The notes beneath the pieces are model-generated. The model was not told the origin of the DNA. It saw only the letters and a program-made list of their open reading frames with translations, and searched no databases. Of a stretch of DNA of 64,000 nt, positions 60,591 to 64,000 are shown one piece after another. The translations under genes and the position numbers were made by a program. The stretch comes from Bolinopsis microptera (taxonomy: Eukaryota > Ctenophora > Tentaculata > Lobata > Bolinopsidae): assembly GCF_026151205.1 (NCBI RefSeq), contig NC_087083.1, forward strand, positions 1,364,001 to 1,428,000, in the 5' to 3' direction. Each line of letters opens with the position of its first letter. Positions within the stretch are counted from its first letter, which is position 1.

Positions 60591-63500
60591 GAACAAATTA
60601 TAACAAGTTTTGTCTACAGAATTGTTTTTGTCATGTCCCAGGAACCACAAAAAAATCCTCCACTGAAACTTTGGCAATAATTTTTATAGTCATTTTTTCT
60701 CAGGAACACATAAACGCCCCACCCCTAAAAATTGGTTATTCGGCTCCCGAAGTTCTTGAGATCTCTCCATAAGGGTGAAAAATGACCGCAATGGCCACAT
60801 TATGGCAGTCGAATGATAAGTTTCAGAACATGGACTTTTATTTTTCGAAATAAATGAATTTTTTCGAATTTTTCTCAATTTAGTAAATTATCGAAAAAAA
60901 ATACACCATATGTATTTTTAACACGCTTTATTTCAAATCTATGTAAAACTACTTACTACAAATAACAAATACAGTTAGTCTAAAATTATTTCCCTCAGTA
61001 AGTAACATGACAATTATTAATACACATTTATATTTATCAAAATCGCTTGTTCTTCAGTTTCATCATGTCTAATGTTTGTGCAGTTCATACCATGCATCGG
61101 TCACAAAGCCTGCAAACATTGAAGCCATATTTCCTACATGAACATTCATAAAGTAAACAGGCCTTTTCCACATCGACAGAACAGTTACACATATAAGGTT
61201 CAAAATTAGACTCTGTGCAAACTGTTTTAAGTGCCACCAGAGCCCAATTTCCAGCCGTAGTCAAGGGATTCAGACTCTCTCACCTCTTAACATGACTCAG
61301 TTATATGGTACAGTAAGTAAGTCTCTAAGGATGTGCTTCCCGGTGCCTGAAGCTATTGTTGGAGGTAGTCCTATTTCGGATTGATACTCTTTTTTTCTCT
61401 ACCATACCTATTGTAATCTAGGAAGCTCAAAGCAGAAAGAGTCTTTTTTCTTGTCTCCATAAATGTACTCAAGAAACATAGCCGTGCCTCAAAAATATTT
61501 TCGTTTGATTCTCTCACCGAAATAATGTTTGCCAACAGAACTAGCTCAACAAAGTGAGAGCTTTCTTTAGCACTTTACCCTAGCTAAAACCAAACAGACC
61601 ACAGACGCTATCACAACCTGAAAACTATGATTAAAAAGTATCTCCTTTTCTATATCTAGTGACTTGAGATTTCTTTGATTGAAAATTTACCCTTCTTCGT
61701 TGTAGATAAATATCATTGTGATGTCACTGTTGCATGAAGGTACTAATAGACTTGAACTATATCGGTAACCTCTCCTTCACTCAAATCGCCCAAGGATGAC
61801 ATTTTCCAATGTTTTCTTTTTCAATTAAAGTATCAGCAACGTTACAAGCTCGACACTTCAATACCATAACAGTAAAAATGCTTGAGAATATAAGGTCGAT
61901 CAGTTCTATTTTTGTTATTGATGTTGCTCAGAAAATTCTTTTGGTGGACAGTACAAAAGTGGGATTTCTTTACATCAATATTAGCACAGAACTCTTTTTA
62001 CTCTCCTCTTGTCTGTGATCTTTAGTATAAGTCTCAATCCCATCAAAAATCACAGTATAACTTCCGATTTTTAGGGATAAAGCTTCAATACTCCATTGCT
62101 ACCGTCACCATAATTTGTCCCCACCCTTAAATTGAGCTTTTAGTGTGGTGAATTAGCCACCTCCATCAATGACTAAGTGGATCGTGAAGCTGCAAAATTT
62201 AAAAAGAGTAGATTGGTTTATACCAAGAGCATCCTTATTTAGATTTCCTCCATCATCGTGATATAGATCAAATAAGCTCATCGGTCACCACAGTAACTCG
62301 TATGGTAATTGCAAATCCTCTATTGAAGTCTCTCTACAGCAACCAAGACTAACGGTTAAAACACTTCAACGGATCGACGATGCAAAGCTTTATTATTCCC
62401 TTTAACCTCTTTCTAGTTGTGTCAAGTCTTGTACTTTACCGTTAGACCTTATCTTATCGATGAATGTCAACTCCAACTAGCTCACGTTGAAGGACAGCCC
62501 CAACGCCAAACATTCCTCGGGATTCACCTCATCGTTCGCCGAGGCTGTGATATAAGACCATCGAAACAGATATTAACTTAGATCCTTTCTATCTTCGATT
62601 CTGTAAAGTCGACAGTAACTTTAAACCAAGTTATAAATTTTATCCAAATACATCACAGTTTTCTTGATAGATGACTTGTAAGATCTCATGGATGCCCAGC
62701 ATTATTGGTACACCTCGCATCGATGAATTAGCTAAATGTAATCTCCAAAAACTGATATTCAAGCCATCTGATTCCGGTGCCACCCATAACTGTGACGGAC
62801 CTCACGATTACGCATCCTTCCACTTGTTAAAATGCCACCACTATATTAGCCGCCCTCATAAGACTCTGCTCTATGGGAGAGGACAGTCCACACTCCGGCC
62901 CACTCGTGACGTTTAACAAACCGTTGTGAAGCCCAGTTACATTATAGGTCTTATAAAGCGCCCCATACTAACTAAAAAGTAGCATCCTGCCACCAAATAC
63001 AGTCTAAAGCTTTGCATACTTCCCCTCCCCCAGCTGGCTGCAGAAGTAGCAGCATCAAAGCTACTGCTGATAAATAGCATATTGTAGTCGTGCAAAGTCA
63101 ACCTCACTGCTCTATGAAGGTCCATTTACCTAGTGTAATCATGTTGAGTGGTAATAATACCCATAGAGCTGCTGTACTACTGGTTTTGAAACAGTACTTT
63201 AGAAGCAGAGTTATTTTCTCTGATAGATCCTGAATAGATATCTTAAAGTTATCGACCTATATTTTCGTTCAACGTACATTTTGATGTAACCTACCAAGTC
63301 TATAGTACATCGTCGTAAACTTCTTCCTCTATAATGAAACACCAAAGACCGGCGTCGATCAGAAAGTGGCTCTCAACCTTTATTAGTAAGATCCTCCATC
63401 CGATAACTGGCGTGACAGTCTCCAGGATAACACTTAGTTTGAATGAGTCCACTAAACCCGATCCTGCCATTAAAATAGCCTAAGCAGCCAAGAAAAACTC

Positions 63501-64000
63501 GTGAATTGGAAAAGCCCTCAACCCTGACCACATAGCATCCCAGTTTCCATACTATTTCGGGTGGCCTTAAACCATAATGGCAAATCGAATGTGATTATCA
63601 TCGCTCACTGTAGGAATAACTTTTTAAAGACATTCAAACCAGAGTAGCATGTACGTCGAATAGCTGTCGTGGTTGGTGCAAAAATCGTTTGCTTGTTAGT
63701 TAACCTAGATATTGTAATTGATTTTATTTCCCGAGTAAGATTTGAAAAGCGTTACAAAATAATTTGTGTATTTTTTTCTGTAATATCAATAAATTGAGCA
63801 AAATTATGAGAAAAATTCCATTTATTTCGAAAAATAAAGCCCCAAATGTTCTGAAGCTATCATTTCCCCTGGACCATAATGGTGGCCATTTGCGGTCATT
63901 TATGCACGCCCCATGGAGAGCTCAAAACAACGGAGTCCGAATAACCATATTAGGGTGGGTCGTATGGTTTTTCTCCTGGATAAAATTGAACTATTAACAA
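60591..64000 (-). mobile_element. Long-TIR DNA transposon (F2, cut by window end)
   Basis: F2 counterpart of 11237-14771. The left TIR is at 60591-60950. The right TIR begins about 63735 and runs out of the window. All internal landmarks are in the same order as in F1. Confidence 0.75.
61050..63660 (-). pseudogene. Coding region of the long-TIR transposon (F2)
   Basis: Minus-strand counterpart. This arm gives the cleanest cysteine-rich tail: CSCRKYGFNVCRLCD is encoded at 61100-61144, close to the end of the protein. Such a tail usually binds metal. It sits beyond a region of LPPT- and LTL-type phrases, as in related invertebrate transposon proteins. Confidence 0.5.

Larger units (their letters stand above)
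44165..64000 (+). repeat. Forward arm F2 of the inverted-repeat array
   Basis: This is the third pass of the unit. It mirrors R from 44165 onward and runs parallel to F1 with an offset of about 49.3 kb. It is cut by the window end inside the right terminal repeat of the DNA transposon. A stretch at 60357-60575 does not align to the other two arms and begins with G and A homopolymers. In the short stretches compared by eye the three arms look about equally different from one another. Confidence 0.93.

Overview
The window looks like animal (probably invertebrate) nuclear DNA. It is AT-rich, it has no prokaryote-style gene packing, and it is made almost entirely of transposable elements: three non-LTR retrotransposons (LINEs), a 3.5-kb DNA transposon with long terminal inverted repeats, several MITE-like elements and minisatellites. 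I found no intact host gene, rRNA, tRNA or CRISPR array. The species cannot be named from the sequence.

The main feature is its architecture. The 64 kb is one unit of about 24.6 kb read three times in alternating orientation. Forward arm F1 spans 1-19352, reverse arm R spans 19510-43916 and forward arm F2 spans 44165-64000. F1 and F2 are offset by about 49.3 kb. The two dyad centres are near 19431 and 44041, each with a short sequence that is not symmetric (about 160 and 250 bases). Almost every element therefore appears twice or three times, once inverted.

The three arms differ from each other mainly by scattered one-base gains and losses. Each arm departs independently from the majority, and G-rich bursts occur in one arm only. 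This is what uncorrected single-molecule long-read noise looks like. The palindromes may be an artefact (fold-back or template-switch molecule, or an unsplit multi-pass read) or a real inverted-repeat array read with high error. The spacers at the centres argue against a simple missed sequencing adapter. Reading frames are broken by this noise, so every protein call below is a family-level recognition only.

Layout in F orientation: LINE-C on the minus strand (seen in F2 at 45757-49240, before the start of F1) with a possible ORF1 (F1 1000-1892); a GC-rich boundary module (2316); an unassigned stretch; LINE-A reverse transcriptase on the plus strand (3340-5870); a GC-rich block; a 29-30-bp minisatellite (6490-7015); a conserved tail ending in a 58-base poly(A) (7629); 5'-truncated LINE-B on the minus strand (7640-8790); two further boundary modules, one split by a 0.2-kb MITE with a 10-bp target duplication; AT-rich DNA with a 47-bp minisatellite; the long-TIR DNA transposon (11237-14771); and then a cluster of four TIR elements (15432-18925) leading to dyad centre 1.
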